Shown here in pieces: positions 16,793 to 26,719 of a stretch of 64,000 nt of DNA. Position 1 is the stretch's first letter, and each line of letters starts with the position of its first letter. Position numbers and translations under genes: made by a program. The notes under the pieces are model-generated. The model did no database searches. It was not told where the DNA came from and saw only the letters and a list, made by a program, of their open reading frames with translations. This stretch comes from Proteobacteria bacterium ST_bin14 (GTDB lineage: Bacteria; Pseudomonadota; Alphaproteobacteria; Sphingomonadales; Sphingomonadaceae). The DNA lies in NCBI GenBank assembly GCA_002083655.1, contig MSXR01000015.1, positions 353 through 64,352 on the forward strand, given 5' to 3'.

Positions 16793-18124
16793 GTGCGTCC
16801 CCCCCATTCTGCCCCAAAACCCTTAGGCTCTTCTGCCTCCACCCCCCCGGATGACGCACCCGGCGTGCCCGTTCGCCACGCGGCGTTGCGCGTGCTTGAT
16901 GCCGTTACGCGGCGGGGAACGCCGCTGGAACAGGCGCTGGGGCCGGCTTCTCGCGACATCTCGCGCGCGGATGATCGCGCGCTGGTCCACGCAATTGCGG
17001 CTGAAACGCTGCTGCGCATGGGGGACTTGGATGCGCTGATCGATTCGGCCACCCAGCGCGCGCTGCCGGAAGATGCCAAGGCGCGAATGGCGCTGCGGAT
17101 TGCGCTGGTGCAGGCGCTGGCGCTCGGCACGCCGCCGCATGCCGCGATTTCCACCGTGCTGCCGCTGGTCGATGGCGGCCCGCGCAAGCTGGTCCACGGC
17201 GTGTTTGGCACGCTGATGCGCGGGAATGCGGCGCTGCCCGAACATCCATCGCTGCCGATGCCGGTGGCGCTGCGCTGGCAAAAAGCATGGGGGGATGATG
17301 TGGTGGGTGCCGCTGAGCGTGGCCTCGCGCTGCCCCCGGCGCTTGATCTGACGCTGGCCGATCCAGCGCAGACGGATGATCTGGCGGCGCGGCTGAACGG
17401 CATCAGCCTGATGCCGGGCCATCTGCGCCTGGCTGATCATGCCGCGATCCCCGATATGGAGGGATTTGGGGAGGGCAGTTGGTGGGTGCAGGATCTGGCG
17501 GCATCGCTCGCCGCGCGGTTGATTGGGCCTGGGAACGGTAACGCGATTGATGTGTGCGCCGCGCCGGGCGGCAAGACGCTGCAACTCGCCGCTGCAGGGT
17601 GGAAGGTAACGGCGATCGACAATAACGAAAGTCGTCTCGCGCGACTTCGCGACAATCTGGAACGCACGCAGTTGCAGGCCAATATCGTGACGGCGGACGC
17701 GCTGAAATGGTCGCCCAAGGCCCCGGCGGACGCGGTGCTGATCGATGCGCCGTGCAGCGCGACGGGCATTTTCCGGCGGCACCCCGATGTGCTCCACCGC
17801 GTGCTGCCATCACAAATAGCCGAAATGGCGGCGCTGCAAACGCGGTTGCTGGCGCGCGCGGGCGATTGGGTGCGGCCCGGCGGGACACTAGTATACGCCA
17901 CATGTTCGCTGGAACCGGCAGAGGGCGAGGCGCAGATGGACGCGTTCCTGGCCGCGCGCCCCGATTATGCGGTTGATCCAGTGCGGCCGGCGGAACTGCC
18001 CGCGGGTGTTGCGGCAACGCCGGGTGGCTGGTTGCGCACCCTGCCAGGAACGCTGTCGCAGCCGGGAGACGACAAAGGCGGGTGTGACGGGTTTTTCATC
18101 GTGCGGATGACGCGCGCGGGGTAG
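16793..18124 (+). CDS. rsmB: 16S rRNA m5C967 methyltransferase RsmB (Fmu/Sun)
   Basis: The protein (about 443 residues) combines an N-terminal NusB-like RNA-binding domain (about 25-150) with a SAM-dependent RNA m5C methyltransferase domain. The SAM site is in VCAAPGGKTLQLA. The two cysteines of the NOL1/NOP2/Sun mechanism are in DAPCSATG and YATCSLEP. GTG at 16793 has AGGAG at 16779-16783; a TTG at 16787 is too close to that site. It is divergent from the DUF1674 gene and leads the rpe-heparinase-purH series. Confidence 0.93.
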   Translation: MRPPHSAPKPLGSSASTPPDDAPGVPVRHAALRVLDAVTRRGTPLEQALGPASRDISRADDRALVHAIAAETLLRMGDLDALIDSATQRALPEDAKARMALRIALVQALALGTPPHAAISTVLPLVDGGPRKLVHGVFGTLMRGNAALPEHPSLPMPVALRWQKAWGDDVVGAAERGLALPPALDLTLADPAQTDDLAARLNGISLMPGHLRLADHAAIPDMEGFGEGSWWVQDLAASLAARLIGPGNGNAIDVCAAPGGKTLQLAAAGWKVTAIDNNESRLARLRDNLERTQLQANIVTADALKWSPKAPADAVLIDAPCSATGIFRRHPDVLHRVLPSQIAEMAALQTRLLARAGDWVRPGGTLVYATCSLEPAEGEAQMDAFLAARPDYAVDPVRPAELPAGVAATPGGWLRTLPGTLSQPGDDKGGCDGFFIVRMTRAG

Positions 18125-18146
18125 ACAGGTCACCACCAAGCGCCAA

Positions 18147-18278
18147 CCGTTCGTGCCGAGCCCTTCGACTGGCTGGCAAGCCAGCCGCGCAGGACAGGCT
18201 TCAGCCCAAAGGTCTGAAGTCGAGGCACCACGCGCAGCGCTATCGGCACGCCCCTCGACTTTGTTCGGGACAAATGGG
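18147..18278 (+). repeat. Dispersed palindromic (REP-like) intergenic element, interrupted copy
   Basis: The right half (about 18219-18278, GTCGAGGCACC to the CTCGACTTTGTTCGGGAC arm) is closely similar to the element at 47245-47321. The left arm CCGTTCGTGCCGAG... is separated from it by about 50 bases that contain two small inverted repeats, GGCTGGC/GCCAGCC (18171-18186) and CTTCAG/CTGAAG (18199-18219). It fills most of the rsmB-rpe spacer. Confidence 0.75.
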
Positions 18279-18348
18279 TTAAGGTGGAGGCCGTTACGGG
18301 GCAGAAACTGCCAACACCAAATCTTGCGGGCGGGCGACACTCTGCTAC

Positions 18349-19020
18349 ATGCTCGTCATGCCGAACCCCGTCCGTATTGCCCCCTCCATCCTGTCCGCCG
18401 ATTTTGCTCGTCTGGGGGAGGAAATTCGCGCGATCGATGCCGCAGGCGCAGACTGGATTCATGTCGATGTGATGGACGGCCATTTCGTGCCGAACATCAC
18501 GATTGGCCCGGCCGTTATCAAGGCGCTGCGCCCGCACACGGCGCTGCCATTCGACGTGCATCTGATGATTTCACCGGTTGACGCGTATCTGGATGCCTTT
18601 GCCGAAGCGGGTGCCGATACGATCACCGTTCATCCCGAAGCCGGGCCGCATCTTCACCGCACGATCCAGCGGATCAAGGCGCTGGGCAAGCGCGCGGGCG
18701 TGGTGCTGAACCCCGCCACGCCTGCCAAGATGCTCGATTATGTGCTGGAGGAGGTTGATCTGGTGCTGGTGATGAGCGTGAACCCCGGCTTTGGCGGGCA
18801 AAGCTTCATCACCTCGCAACTCCGCAAGATTGAGGCGATTGCCAAGATGATCGCCAAACAGGGCAAGCGGATTGATCTGCAGGTCGATGGCGGCGTTGAC
18901 GCGGTGATTGCGCGGGCATGCGTTGATGCCGGGGCCGATGCGCTGGTGGCAGGAACGGCGGCGTTTCGCGGCGGCGCGGATTGCTATGCGGCCAATATCG
19001 CGGCGCTGCGGGGTGTATGA
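18349..19020 (+). CDS. rpe: Ribulose-phosphate 3-epimerase
   Basis: Rpe interconverts ribulose-5-phosphate and xylulose-5-phosphate in the pentose phosphate pathway. The 223-residue TIM-barrel shows the family signatures IAPSILSADFARLGEE, HVDVMDGHFVPN, DVHLMI and the phosphate-binding VDGGV and VAGTAAFRG loops. Start is ATG at 18349 or, equally plausibly from family length, ATG at 18358. The stop overlaps the heparinase gene start. Confidence 0.97.
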   Translation: MLVMPNPVRIAPSILSADFARLGEEIRAIDAAGADWIHVDVMDGHFVPNITIGPAVIKALRPHTALPFDVHLMISPVDAYLDAFAEAGADTITVHPEAGPHLHRTIQRIKALGKRAGVVLNPATPAKMLDYVLEEVDLVLVMSVNPGFGGQSFITSQLRKIEAIAKMIAKQGKRIDLQVDGGVDAVIARACVDAGADALVAGTAAFRGGADCYAANIAALRGV

Positions 19021-20753
19021 TCGCGCCCGATGATCGCGATACCGGCACCGACGGCATCGACGAGGGAAAGCGGCTGGTTCGGCTGGGGGGCGACAAGGGA
19101 TTGTCGCTGTCACAACAGCTTGTCGAACGGCTCCACCGGCTTAGCTGGCGCACGCCAATCCACGGCCTGCGCTTGAAGGGGCGTTATCCGCTAAAGCTGA
19201 TTGCGGTGCCCGATGATCCGTTTCTGGGCGATCTGAAGCGCGGCGCGGCGTTGCTGGAAGGCAGCATCACCGTTGCCGGTGAGACGCGCACCATTGCCGG
19301 GCTTAATCTGGCCAAGCCCGATTTTTCGAAACGATTTGGCGATTACATCCATAGCGCTGCCTGGCTACGCGACCTTTCCAGCGTCGCTACTCGTGCGCAG
19401 GCCGCACCGATTGCCGAAGCGCTGACGCGTGCGTGGATGGGCGCGCATGCTGAGACCGTGGCCGAACCCGCCTGGCGCGCCGACCATTGGGGACGGCGGA
19501 TCATGGCGTGGACGGCCCATGCGCCGCTGATCCTGTCGTCAACCGATCTTGTATACCGGTCGCTGGTGCTCAACACGCTGGCGCGGGGTGCCCGGCATCT
19601 TGATCGGTGTGCGGACAAGGTGCCGCCGGGCGCGCCGCGCATTGCCGCATGGTGCGGGGTGATTACCGCCGGGCTATTGATTCCGGCAGGCGATGTGCGG
19701 CGTAAAATGGGCGAGGCTGGGCTGATGCGCGCAATTGACGCGTCCGTGTTTGGCGATGGCGGATCGGTGGCGCGCTCACCCGCCGCGCAGCTTGATATCA
19801 TCATGCTATTGACGGCGCTGCGCGAGGCCTATGCCGCCCGCCGGTTGGAGCCGCCAGCGCGATTGGGCGCGACAATCGACGCGATGGTGCCGGCGTTGCT
19901 GGGCGTTTGCCATGCCGATAAGGGGCTTTCGAGCTGGCAGGGCGGTGGCCCGGTGCCTGGCAGCTTGGTCGAACAGGTGATTGCGGCAACTGGCGTGCGC
20001 GCCCGGCCGCTGCGTCAGGCGCGTGACTGGGGCTATCAGCGGCTCGCCGCCGGGCAAAGCGTGGTGGTTGTCGATGCAGCCCCACCACCAGTGGCACGGT
20101 TGGTTGAGGCGGGTTGCGGGTCAACGCTGGCGTTCGAATTATCCGATGGGCCGCACCGGCTGATCGTCAACTGCGGCGGGGCGCGCACGATTTCCGCGCA
20201 GGTCCCCACCGCGCTGGCAGAAGGATTGCGGACGACCGCAGCCCATTCAACCCTGGTGGTTGGCGACAGTAATTCCACCGCGGTGCACAGCGACGGCACA
20301 TTGGGCCGGGGCGTGGGAGAGGTTGAACTCAGCCGTCAGGAAAGCGACACATCCAGCCGGATTGAGGCCAGCCATGATGGCTATGCCAGGCGCTTTGGCT
20401 TTTTGCACCGCCGCCAACTGGTGCTGTCGAGTGATGGACGTGATTTGCGCGGCGAAGACATGCTGTTGCCAGTCGGGCGCAAGCGCAAAGTGGCAATGAC
20501 TCCGTTTGCGATACGATTCCACCTCGGCATGGGGGTGGAAGTATCGCCGACAGCGGATGGCCAGGCCGCGTTGCTACGGTTGCCGGGCGCTGGGCTTTGG
20601 CAGTTTCGCTGCCGTGGTGGCGCGCTGGCGGTGGAGGATAGTTTATGGGTGGATGGTGAGGGACGCCCGCAAGCCACCCAACAGTTGATCGTGACGGGCG
20701 AAGCGCCAGCGGGCGGCGCCAATGTGAGCTGGGCCTTGAAGCGCGCGAATTGA
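19017..20753 (+). CDS. Heparinase II/III family protein
   Basis: The 578-residue product has the all-alpha N-terminal toroid and C-terminal beta-sandwich layout of heparinase II/III-like polysaccharide lyases. Recognisable parts are GLRLKGRYPLKL, the LNLAKPDFSKRF region, and the C-terminal DGYARRFGFLHRR and LPVGRKRK segments. No signal peptide is visible. The position between rpe and purH is recurrent in sphingomonads. ATG at 19017 overlaps the rpe stop; an upstream in-frame codon at 18981 would overlap rpe by 40 bases. The true substrate (glycosaminoglycan-like or endogenous polymer) is unknown. Confidence 0.85.
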   Translation: MIAPDDRDTGTDGIDEGKRLVRLGGDKGLSLSQQLVERLHRLSWRTPIHGLRLKGRYPLKLIAVPDDPFLGDLKRGAALLEGSITVAGETRTIAGLNLAKPDFSKRFGDYIHSAAWLRDLSSVATRAQAAPIAEALTRAWMGAHAETVAEPAWRADHWGRRIMAWTAHAPLILSSTDLVYRSLVLNTLARGARHLDRCADKVPPGAPRIAAWCGVITAGLLIPAGDVRRKMGEAGLMRAIDASVFGDGGSVARSPAAQLDIIMLLTALREAYAARRLEPPARLGATIDAMVPALLGVCHADKGLSSWQGGGPVPGSLVEQVIAATGVRARPLRQARDWGYQRLAAGQSVVVVDAAPPPVARLVEAGCGSTLAFELSDGPHRLIVNCGGARTISAQVPTALAEGLRTTAAHSTLVVGDSNSTAVHSDGTLGRGVGEVELSRQESDTSSRIEASHDGYARRFGFLHRRQLVLSSDGRDLRGEDMLLPVGRKRKVAMTPFAIRFHLGMGVEVSPTADGQAALLRLPGAGLWQFRCRGGALAVEDSLWVDGEGRPQATQQLIVTGEAPAGGANVSWALKRAN

Positions 20754-20791
20754 GCGGGCAGGGGGTGCCGAAGCTGGAGGCTTCAATCGCG

Positions 20792-22381
20792 ATGACATCT
20801 ATTCCCATTACCCGTGCGCTGCTGTCTGTTTCCGACAAGACGGGCATTGTTGATCTCGGGCGCGCGCTGGCCGCGCACGGCGTTGAGCTGGTGTCGACGG
20901 GCGGTACGGCCAAGGCGTTGCGCGATGCCGGGCTGGCAGTGCGGGATATCAGTGACTTAACGGGCTTTCCCGAAATGATGGATGGGCGGGTGAAGACGCT
21001 CCATCCGGTGGTGCACGGTGGTTTGCTCGCGGTGCGCGATGATCCGGCGCATGTCGCATCCATGGTCGAGCACGGCATTGGCCCGATCGATCTGGTCGTC
21101 GTGAACCTTTATCCGTTCGAGGCAACGGTCGCAAAAGGCGCGAAACGGGACGAAATTGTCGAAAATATCGACATTGGTGGCCCATCAATGCTGCGATCTG
21201 CCGCAAAAAACCACGCTTTTGTCACGATTGTCACCGATCCGGCGGATTATGGCGCGCTGGTTGCGGCAATGGATGCGCAGGGCGGCGCGACCACGCTCGA
21301 TTTGCGCCGTCGCCTGGCGGCGCGCGCCTTTGCCGTTACCGCTGCCTATGACGGCATGATCGCAAGCTGGTTCGGCTTTGCTGATCAGGGGGAGCAATTT
21401 CCCGAAACGCTGCCAATCACCCTGAAGCGCGGTTCGGCGCTGCGGTACGGCGAAAATCCGCATCAGGTGGCGGCATTTTATGCAGCCGCTGGCCCGGCGG
21501 CGCGCGGCATCGGCCAGGCCCGCCAGCTCCAGGGCAAGGAACTGAGCTACAACAATTACAACGATGCTGATGCCGCGCTGGAGTTGATCAGTGAATTTCG
21601 TGACGCGGCCCCAACTTGCGTTATCGTGAAGCATGCCAACCCCTGCGGCGTCGCGACGGCGGCAACATTGGGTGATGCCTATGCGGCGGCATTTGCGTGT
21701 GACACCGTGTCGGCCTTTGGTGGGATCATCGCGGTCAATCGCCCGCTTGATGGCGCAACGGCGGCGGCGATTTCGGGCATATTCACCGAAGTGGTGGTCG
21801 CGCCGGGCGCTGATGACGAGGCAATCGCCATTTTTGCCGCCAAGAAGAATTTACGGCTGTTGCTGACCGATGGCTTGCCTGATCCGGCACGCGGTGGGCT
21901 GATGGCGAAGTCAATCACCGGCGGCTGGCTGGTGCAATCGCGCGATAATGGCCGCCTGGCTGCGGATGATCTGCGCGTGGTGACGGCGCGCCAGCCTACG
22001 CCTGCTGAACTGGCCGACTGCCTGTTCGCCTGGACAGTGGCCAAGCACGTCAAATCGAACGCGATTGTCTATGCCAAGGACGGCGCGATCGCCGGGATTG
22101 GCGCGGGGCAGATGAACCGGCTCGAATCCGCGCGCATTGCCGCATGGAAAGCGCGCGATGCTGCTGAAAAGGCAGGCTGGCCGCAACCGCGCACGATTGG
22201 ATCTGCTGTGGCATCCGACGCATTCTTCCCGTTTGCCGATGGCCTGATGGCCGCGGTGGAGGCAGGTGCGACGGCGGTAATCCAGCCCGGCGGCTCGATT
22301 CGCGATGCAGAGGTTATTGCAGCGGCGAACGATGCCGGGCTGGCGATGCTGTTTACCGGGATGCGCCACTTTCGTCATTGA
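20792..22381 (+). CDS. purH: Bifunctional AICAR transformylase/IMP cyclohydrolase
   Basis: PurH carries out the last two steps of IMP synthesis. The 529-residue protein has the N-terminal IMP cyclohydrolase domain (RALLSVSDKTG, VSTGGTAKAL, GRVKTLHPVVHGG) and the C-terminal transformylase domain with the catalytic Lys-His pair in VIVKHANPCG. ATG at 20792 has GGAGG at 20776-20780 and matches the family start; a reading from 20750 adds 14 unconserved residues overlapping the preceding gene. Confidence 0.97.
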   Translation: MTSIPITRALLSVSDKTGIVDLGRALAAHGVELVSTGGTAKALRDAGLAVRDISDLTGFPEMMDGRVKTLHPVVHGGLLAVRDDPAHVASMVEHGIGPIDLVVVNLYPFEATVAKGAKRDEIVENIDIGGPSMLRSAAKNHAFVTIVTDPADYGALVAAMDAQGGATTLDLRRRLAARAFAVTAAYDGMIASWFGFADQGEQFPETLPITLKRGSALRYGENPHQVAAFYAAAGPAARGIGQARQLQGKELSYNNYNDADAALELISEFRDAAPTCVIVKHANPCGVATAATLGDAYAAAFACDTVSAFGGIIAVNRPLDGATAAAISGIFTEVVVAPGADDEAIAIFAAKKNLRLLLTDGLPDPARGGLMAKSITGGWLVQSRDNGRLAADDLRVVTARQPTPAELADCLFAWTVAKHVKSNAIVYAKDGAIAGIGAGQMNRLESARIAAWKARDAAEKAGWPQPRTIGSAVASDAFFPFADGLMAAVEAGATAVIQPGGSIRDAEVIAAANDAGLAMLFTGMRHFRH

Positions 22382-22412
22382 TGGCGACGTTCATCGTGCG
22401 GGTGGTTGAAGC

Positions 22413-23915
22413 TTACCCTGCCTTGGGCATCCGCTGGAAAAGCGCGCGATCTTCGGGGCCGAACGCGAATTTCCACAGCACAAACAGATAAATCCCGGCA
22501 ATGGCGGGCAGGCCGAACACCAGTTCTGCCCATTCATATTGATGCGGTAGCGATGTGAAGATCGTGCCGACCAAAATCGCTGCCATCGCCGCCCACACCA
22601 ACGGCCAGCGCCAGCCGGAAACTCTGGCTTCCAGCAAATGCGCCAACAGCCGTGTTTTGAGGATTGATGTCAGCGCCAGCGACAGCGCCAGCGCAATCGC
22701 TGGCCCTGCGGCCTGGTAATTTTCTGGCCAGCCGGCGGCGCGCATGGCCAGGATCAAGGCAAAGCTGAGCACGATCTGAAACCCCAGCATCGCCGCCGAA
22801 ATCATCAGGTTGCGGTGGCGCGCAACATAAACGAGCGCGCTTTCGGATACAGCGGCCATCGATGCCAGCACCTCTGCTGTCAGCAAAAAGGCGAGCGCGG
22901 CAGTGCCGGCCACAAATTGCGGGCCGATGACCCCCATTACCGCTTCGCCGGGGATGGACCCCATCAGCGCCAGCCCGCCCTGCGCGGCCATGATCCAGAA
23001 CCCCACCTGCCGTACCTGCTTGGCCACGGCGAGCCTATCGCCGCGTGCCAGGCTGGTGGTGATGATTGGCCCCAATATGGGATCAAAACTGGTCTTCAGC
23101 CGACCGGGCAGCGATGCAATCTGTTGCGCCATATAATATATCCCGACGAATGACGGCGCGAACAACTGGCCCAGGATGAATCGATCAACGTTGCGCGTCG
23201 CCCATTCAATCGCATCAGCACCGGCCAGCGGCATATTGTCGCGCGCCAGCGCAGCGATCGTCGCCAGCCGGGGCTTCCATTCATGCGGCAGGCCATAGCT
23301 GCGAACGAACGGCACAATGGATGCAATCATCGCCGCCAGCATCGACAGCATATAGGCGATTTCCAGCCCGTCTTTGGGCGTGATGAACCATAATAAAGTG
23401 GCCGCAATGCTGATCGTCCACGGCTCAATCACCGCGCGCGCGGTAACGGTGGCGCGCACATTATGGCGGCAAGCAAGCGCCGCCAGGCTGATGTCTGACC
23501 AGGCGATCGCAAAGATGATGCCGGGCAGCAACCGCGCAAAACCATCCGGCGGGCCGTCGCGGTACATGATGGCGGGGAAAGCAAACAGCAGCGCGCTCGC
23601 TGTGATTGATGCAATCAGCGCCACGACCAGCGCATCCCACGCGACATGGCTGTGTGGCCGGTCGCTGGCTGATAGCGCCTGTGCCAGCCCGCGCTTCATC
23701 CCCAGCGTGGCCAGCAACGCGCCAAGTTCCACCGCCACCACGGCCAGCGCGAATTGGCCAACCGTATCGGCACCATAAAGTCGCCCGGCCACAAACAGAA
23801 ACGGGATGCGCGCCGCCAGCCGCAGGGCGAAACCGATAATATTGGTCCGCCCGCCCTTGGCGATGGCGGCAATATCGTCTGCCGCTGCGCCCGCTGGAGC
23901 CGCCGTGTCCGTCAA
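22413..23915 (-). CDS. Polysaccharide flippase-like membrane protein (Wzx/MOP superfamily)
   Basis: The 500-residue protein is strongly hydrophobic with about 12-14 predicted TM helices. Its N-terminal pattern, KGGRTNIIGFALRLAARIPFLFVAGRLYG, is usual for oligosaccharide flippases of the MOP/MATE superfamily. It may export lipid-linked glycans. The likely TTG start at 23915 overlaps the polA stop by three bases (TTGA), so it is probably coupled to polA. No glycosyltransferase genes adjoin it, so the substrate is open. Confidence 0.8.
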   Translation of the reverse strand: MTDTAAPAGAAADDIAAIAKGGRTNIIGFALRLAARIPFLFVAGRLYGADTVGQFALAVVAVELGALLATLGMKRGLAQALSASDRPHSHVAWDALVVALIASITASALLFAFPAIMYRDGPPDGFARLLPGIIFAIAWSDISLAALACRHNVRATVTARAVIEPWTISIAATLLWFITPKDGLEIAYMLSMLAAMIASIVPFVRSYGLPHEWKPRLATIAALARDNMPLAGADAIEWATRNVDRFILGQLFAPSFVGIYYMAQQIASLPGRLKTSFDPILGPIITTSLARGDRLAVAKQVRQVGFWIMAAQGGLALMGSIPGEAVMGVIGPQFVAGTAALAFLLTAEVLASMAAVSESALVYVARHRNLMISAAMLGFQIVLSFALILAMRAAGWPENYQAAGPAIALALSLALTSILKTRLLAHLLEARVSGWRWPLVWAAMAAILVGTIFTSLPHQYEWAELVFGLPAIAGIYLFVLWKFAFGPEDRALFQRMPKAG

Positions 23916-26665
23916 TGCGCGGCACCCCAGCTTTTGCCGGTCCCAATCTCGACGCCCAGCGGCACTGACAGCGTCACTGCAGGTGCAGCGGCGCTGGCCA
24001 TGACATGTTCGATCACGGGCTTTGCAGCGGCAACATCGGCTTGCGGCAATTCAAACACCAGTTCGTCGTGCACCTGCAACAGCATGCGGACATGGGGCAG
24101 CCCGGCATCGATTAACGCGGGCCCCATGCGGACCATGGCGCGTTTGATAATGTCGGCGCTGGTGCCCTGGATTGGCGCGTTGATCGCGGCGCGCTCCGCC
24201 CCTTGCCGCTCGTGCTGCAGCGGCGATTTGATCCGCGAGAAATGGCATTTCCGCCCGAATAAGGTGGTGGTGTAGCCGCGCTCCCGCACCTCCTCAATCG
24301 TCGTGGCGATGTAATTGTTGATGCCGGGAAAGCGGTCAAAATAGCGGTCAATCATCGCCTGGGCTTCATCGGGCGTTACATCCAGCCGCCCCGCCAGCCC
24401 CCAGCGGCTGATGCCGTACAGGATCGCAAAGTTGATCGTCTTGGCGCGCCCGCGCGTATCGCGATTAACCTCGCAGAACAGTTCCTGCGCGGTCAGGCTG
24501 TGGATGTCGGCCCCGTCAGCAAAGGCCTGTTTCAGGGCGGGCACATCGGCCATGTGCGCGGCCAGCCGCAGCTCGATCTGCGAATAATCGGCCGCCAACA
24601 GCACATTGCCGGGCTCTGCCACAAAAGCGTCGCGGATTTGTCGGCCAATTTCGGTGCGGATCGGGATGTTCTGCAGATTGGGATCGGTGGAGGAAAGCCG
24701 CCCGGTCTGCGCGCCGGTGAGCGAATAGCTGGTATGCACCCGCCCCGTGGCGGGGTTTATCTGGGCTTGCAGCGCATCGGTATAGGTTGATTTCAGCTTT
24801 GATAATTGCCGCCAATCGAGCACCCGCGCCGCAATCACCGCGCCGGGGGATGCCTTGTCCGCAGCGATTTTCTCCAGCTCTGTCACGTCGGTGGAATAAA
24901 CGCCCGATTTGCCCTTGCGCCCGCCCTTGATGCCCATCTGCTCGAACAGCACGTCGCCAAGCTGCTTGGGGCTGCCGATGGTGAAGGGGAAACCGGCCAG
25001 CCCGTGAATTTCGGTTTCCAGCACGGCAATCTGCCCGGCAAATTCAGCAGACAGCCCCGCCAGCCGATCCCGGTCAACCATGATGCCGTGGCGTTCCATC
25101 TGCGCGATGACCGGGGCGAGCGGGCGGTCCACCATCTCATACACCCGCGTTGCCGCTTCACTGGTCAGGCGGGGGCGAAAACGCTGCCATAGCCGCAGCG
25201 TGACATCGGCATCCTCAGCGGCATAGCGGGTGGCGGTTTTCAGGTCGATTTCTGCAAAGCCGCGCTGGCTTTTGCCCGTGCCGACCACATCCTTGAACGC
25301 GATACAGCTGTGCTCAAGGTGTAATTGCGCCAGCTCGTCCATGCCGTGCCCGTGCAGCCCGGCATCCAGATCAAAGCTCATCAGGATCGTGTCATCATGC
25401 GGCGCGACATCGATTCCCACCCGCCCCAGGATAATCATGTCATATTTCAGGTTGTGCCCGATCTTCAGCACCGATGCGTCCTCCAGCAGCGGTTTCAACC
25501 GGGCGATCACATCGGCCCGGTCAATCTGCGCAGGCTTTTCGGCAAACATATCGGTGCCGCCGTGCGCCACTGGCACGTAACAGGCGCGGTTGGGGGCCAG
25601 CGCCAGGCTGACGCCGACCAGTTCCGCGCGGGTGGCGTCAATGCCGGTCGTCTCGGTATCGACCGCGACATAGCCCTGATGCGTCGCCGCTGCGATCCAG
25701 CGATCAAGCGCGGCAAGATCGGTCACCGTTTCATACCCCTCGCGGTCAATCGCGGGGGCATCATCCGCAACAACAGCGCGCGCGGCCGCAACGGGTGCGT
25801 CGGCGCGCGATGACAGTTTGGCGAGCAGCGATTTAAAGCCGTGATGCTCCAGAAAGCTCCGCAAGGGGGCATCCGGAATGCCCTGCAGCGCCAGCGAGTC
25901 GAGCGGATCGGGAAGCGCTGCATCATCCTTCAACGTCACCAGCACACGGCTAAGCCGCGCCATGTCGGCATGCTCGATCAGATTGTCACGCAGCTTGCCG
26001 GGCTTCATTGCCGGGGCCGCCGCCAGCACGGCTTCCAGATCGCCATGTTCGATGATCAGCTTGGCCGCCGTTTTCGGCCCGACGCCGGGGACGCCGGGCA
26101 CATTGTCCACACTGTCGCCCATCAACGCCAGCACATCGCCCAGCCGATCCGGTCCGACGCCAAATTTCTCCACGACATGCTCGGCGCCCAGCCGCCGGTT
26201 GTTCATGGTATCGTACATATCGAGGCCGGGCGCGATCAGTTGCATCAGATCCTTGTCGGACGATACCACGGTAACAGACCAGCCTTGTGCCAATGCCGCC
26301 TTGGCATAGCTGGCGATGATATCGTCCGCCTCCAGTCCGGCCTCTTCGATACACGGCAGCGAAAAGGCGCGCGTTGCATCGCGGATCATGGGGAATTGCG
26401 GCACCAGATCTTCGGGCGCGGGCGGGCGCTGGGCCTTATATTTATCGTATAGATCGTTGCGGAACGTATGGCTGCCCTTGTCGAGGATCACCGCCATATG
26501 CGTTGGGCCGTCGGCCTGATGAAGCTCATCGGCCAGCTTCCACAGCATCGTTGTATAGCCATAGACCGCGCCAACCGGCTCGCCGCGAATGTTGGTCAGC
26601 GGTGGCAGGCGGTGATAGGCGCGAAAGATATAGCCGGAACCGTCGACGAGATAGAGATGAGGCAT
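23912..26665 (-). CDS. polA: DNA polymerase I
   Basis: The 917-residue enzyme has all three classic domains. The N-terminal 5'-3' exonuclease shows YLVDGSGYIFRAYH and GVPGVGPKTAAKL. The 3'-5' exonuclease shows an intact DTET motif. The polymerase domain shows motif A DYSQIELR, the KTINFAILYG helix and the VHDELVFE motif. It functions in repair and Okazaki fragment processing. ATG at 26665 begins the conserved MPHLYLVDG; a reading from 26683 adds six unsupported residues. Confidence 0.98.
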   Translation of the reverse strand: MPHLYLVDGSGYIFRAYHRLPPLTNIRGEPVGAVYGYTTMLWKLADELHQADGPTHMAVILDKGSHTFRNDLYDKYKAQRPPAPEDLVPQFPMIRDATRAFSLPCIEEAGLEADDIIASYAKAALAQGWSVTVVSSDKDLMQLIAPGLDMYDTMNNRRLGAEHVVEKFGVGPDRLGDVLALMGDSVDNVPGVPGVGPKTAAKLIIEHGDLEAVLAAAPAMKPGKLRDNLIEHADMARLSRVLVTLKDDAALPDPLDSLALQGIPDAPLRSFLEHHGFKSLLAKLSSRADAPVAAARAVVADDAPAIDREGYETVTDLAALDRWIAAATHQGYVAVDTETTGIDATRAELVGVSLALAPNRACYVPVAHGGTDMFAEKPAQIDRADVIARLKPLLEDASVLKIGHNLKYDMIILGRVGIDVAPHDDTILMSFDLDAGLHGHGMDELAQLHLEHSCIAFKDVVGTGKSQRGFAEIDLKTATRYAAEDADVTLRLWQRFRPRLTSEAATRVYEMVDRPLAPVIAQMERHGIMVDRDRLAGLSAEFAGQIAVLETEIHGLAGFPFTIGSPKQLGDVLFEQMGIKGGRKGKSGVYSTDVTELEKIAADKASPGAVIAARVLDWRQLSKLKSTYTDALQAQINPATGRVHTSYSLTGAQTGRLSSTDPNLQNIPIRTEIGRQIRDAFVAEPGNVLLAADYSQIELRLAAHMADVPALKQAFADGADIHSLTAQELFCEVNRDTRGRAKTINFAILYGISRWGLAGRLDVTPDEAQAMIDRYFDRFPGINNYIATTIEEVRERGYTTTLFGRKCHFSRIKSPLQHERQGAERAAINAPIQGTSADIIKRAMVRMGPALIDAGLPHVRMLLQVHDELVFELPQADVAAAKPVIEHVMASAAAPAVTLSVPLGVEIGTGKSWGAAH

Positions 26666-26719
26666 GGGGCAGGGATAGCCCAAGCGGCGGGCGGGTCAAA
26701 GCCCCCTTTGCCCGAGCGG

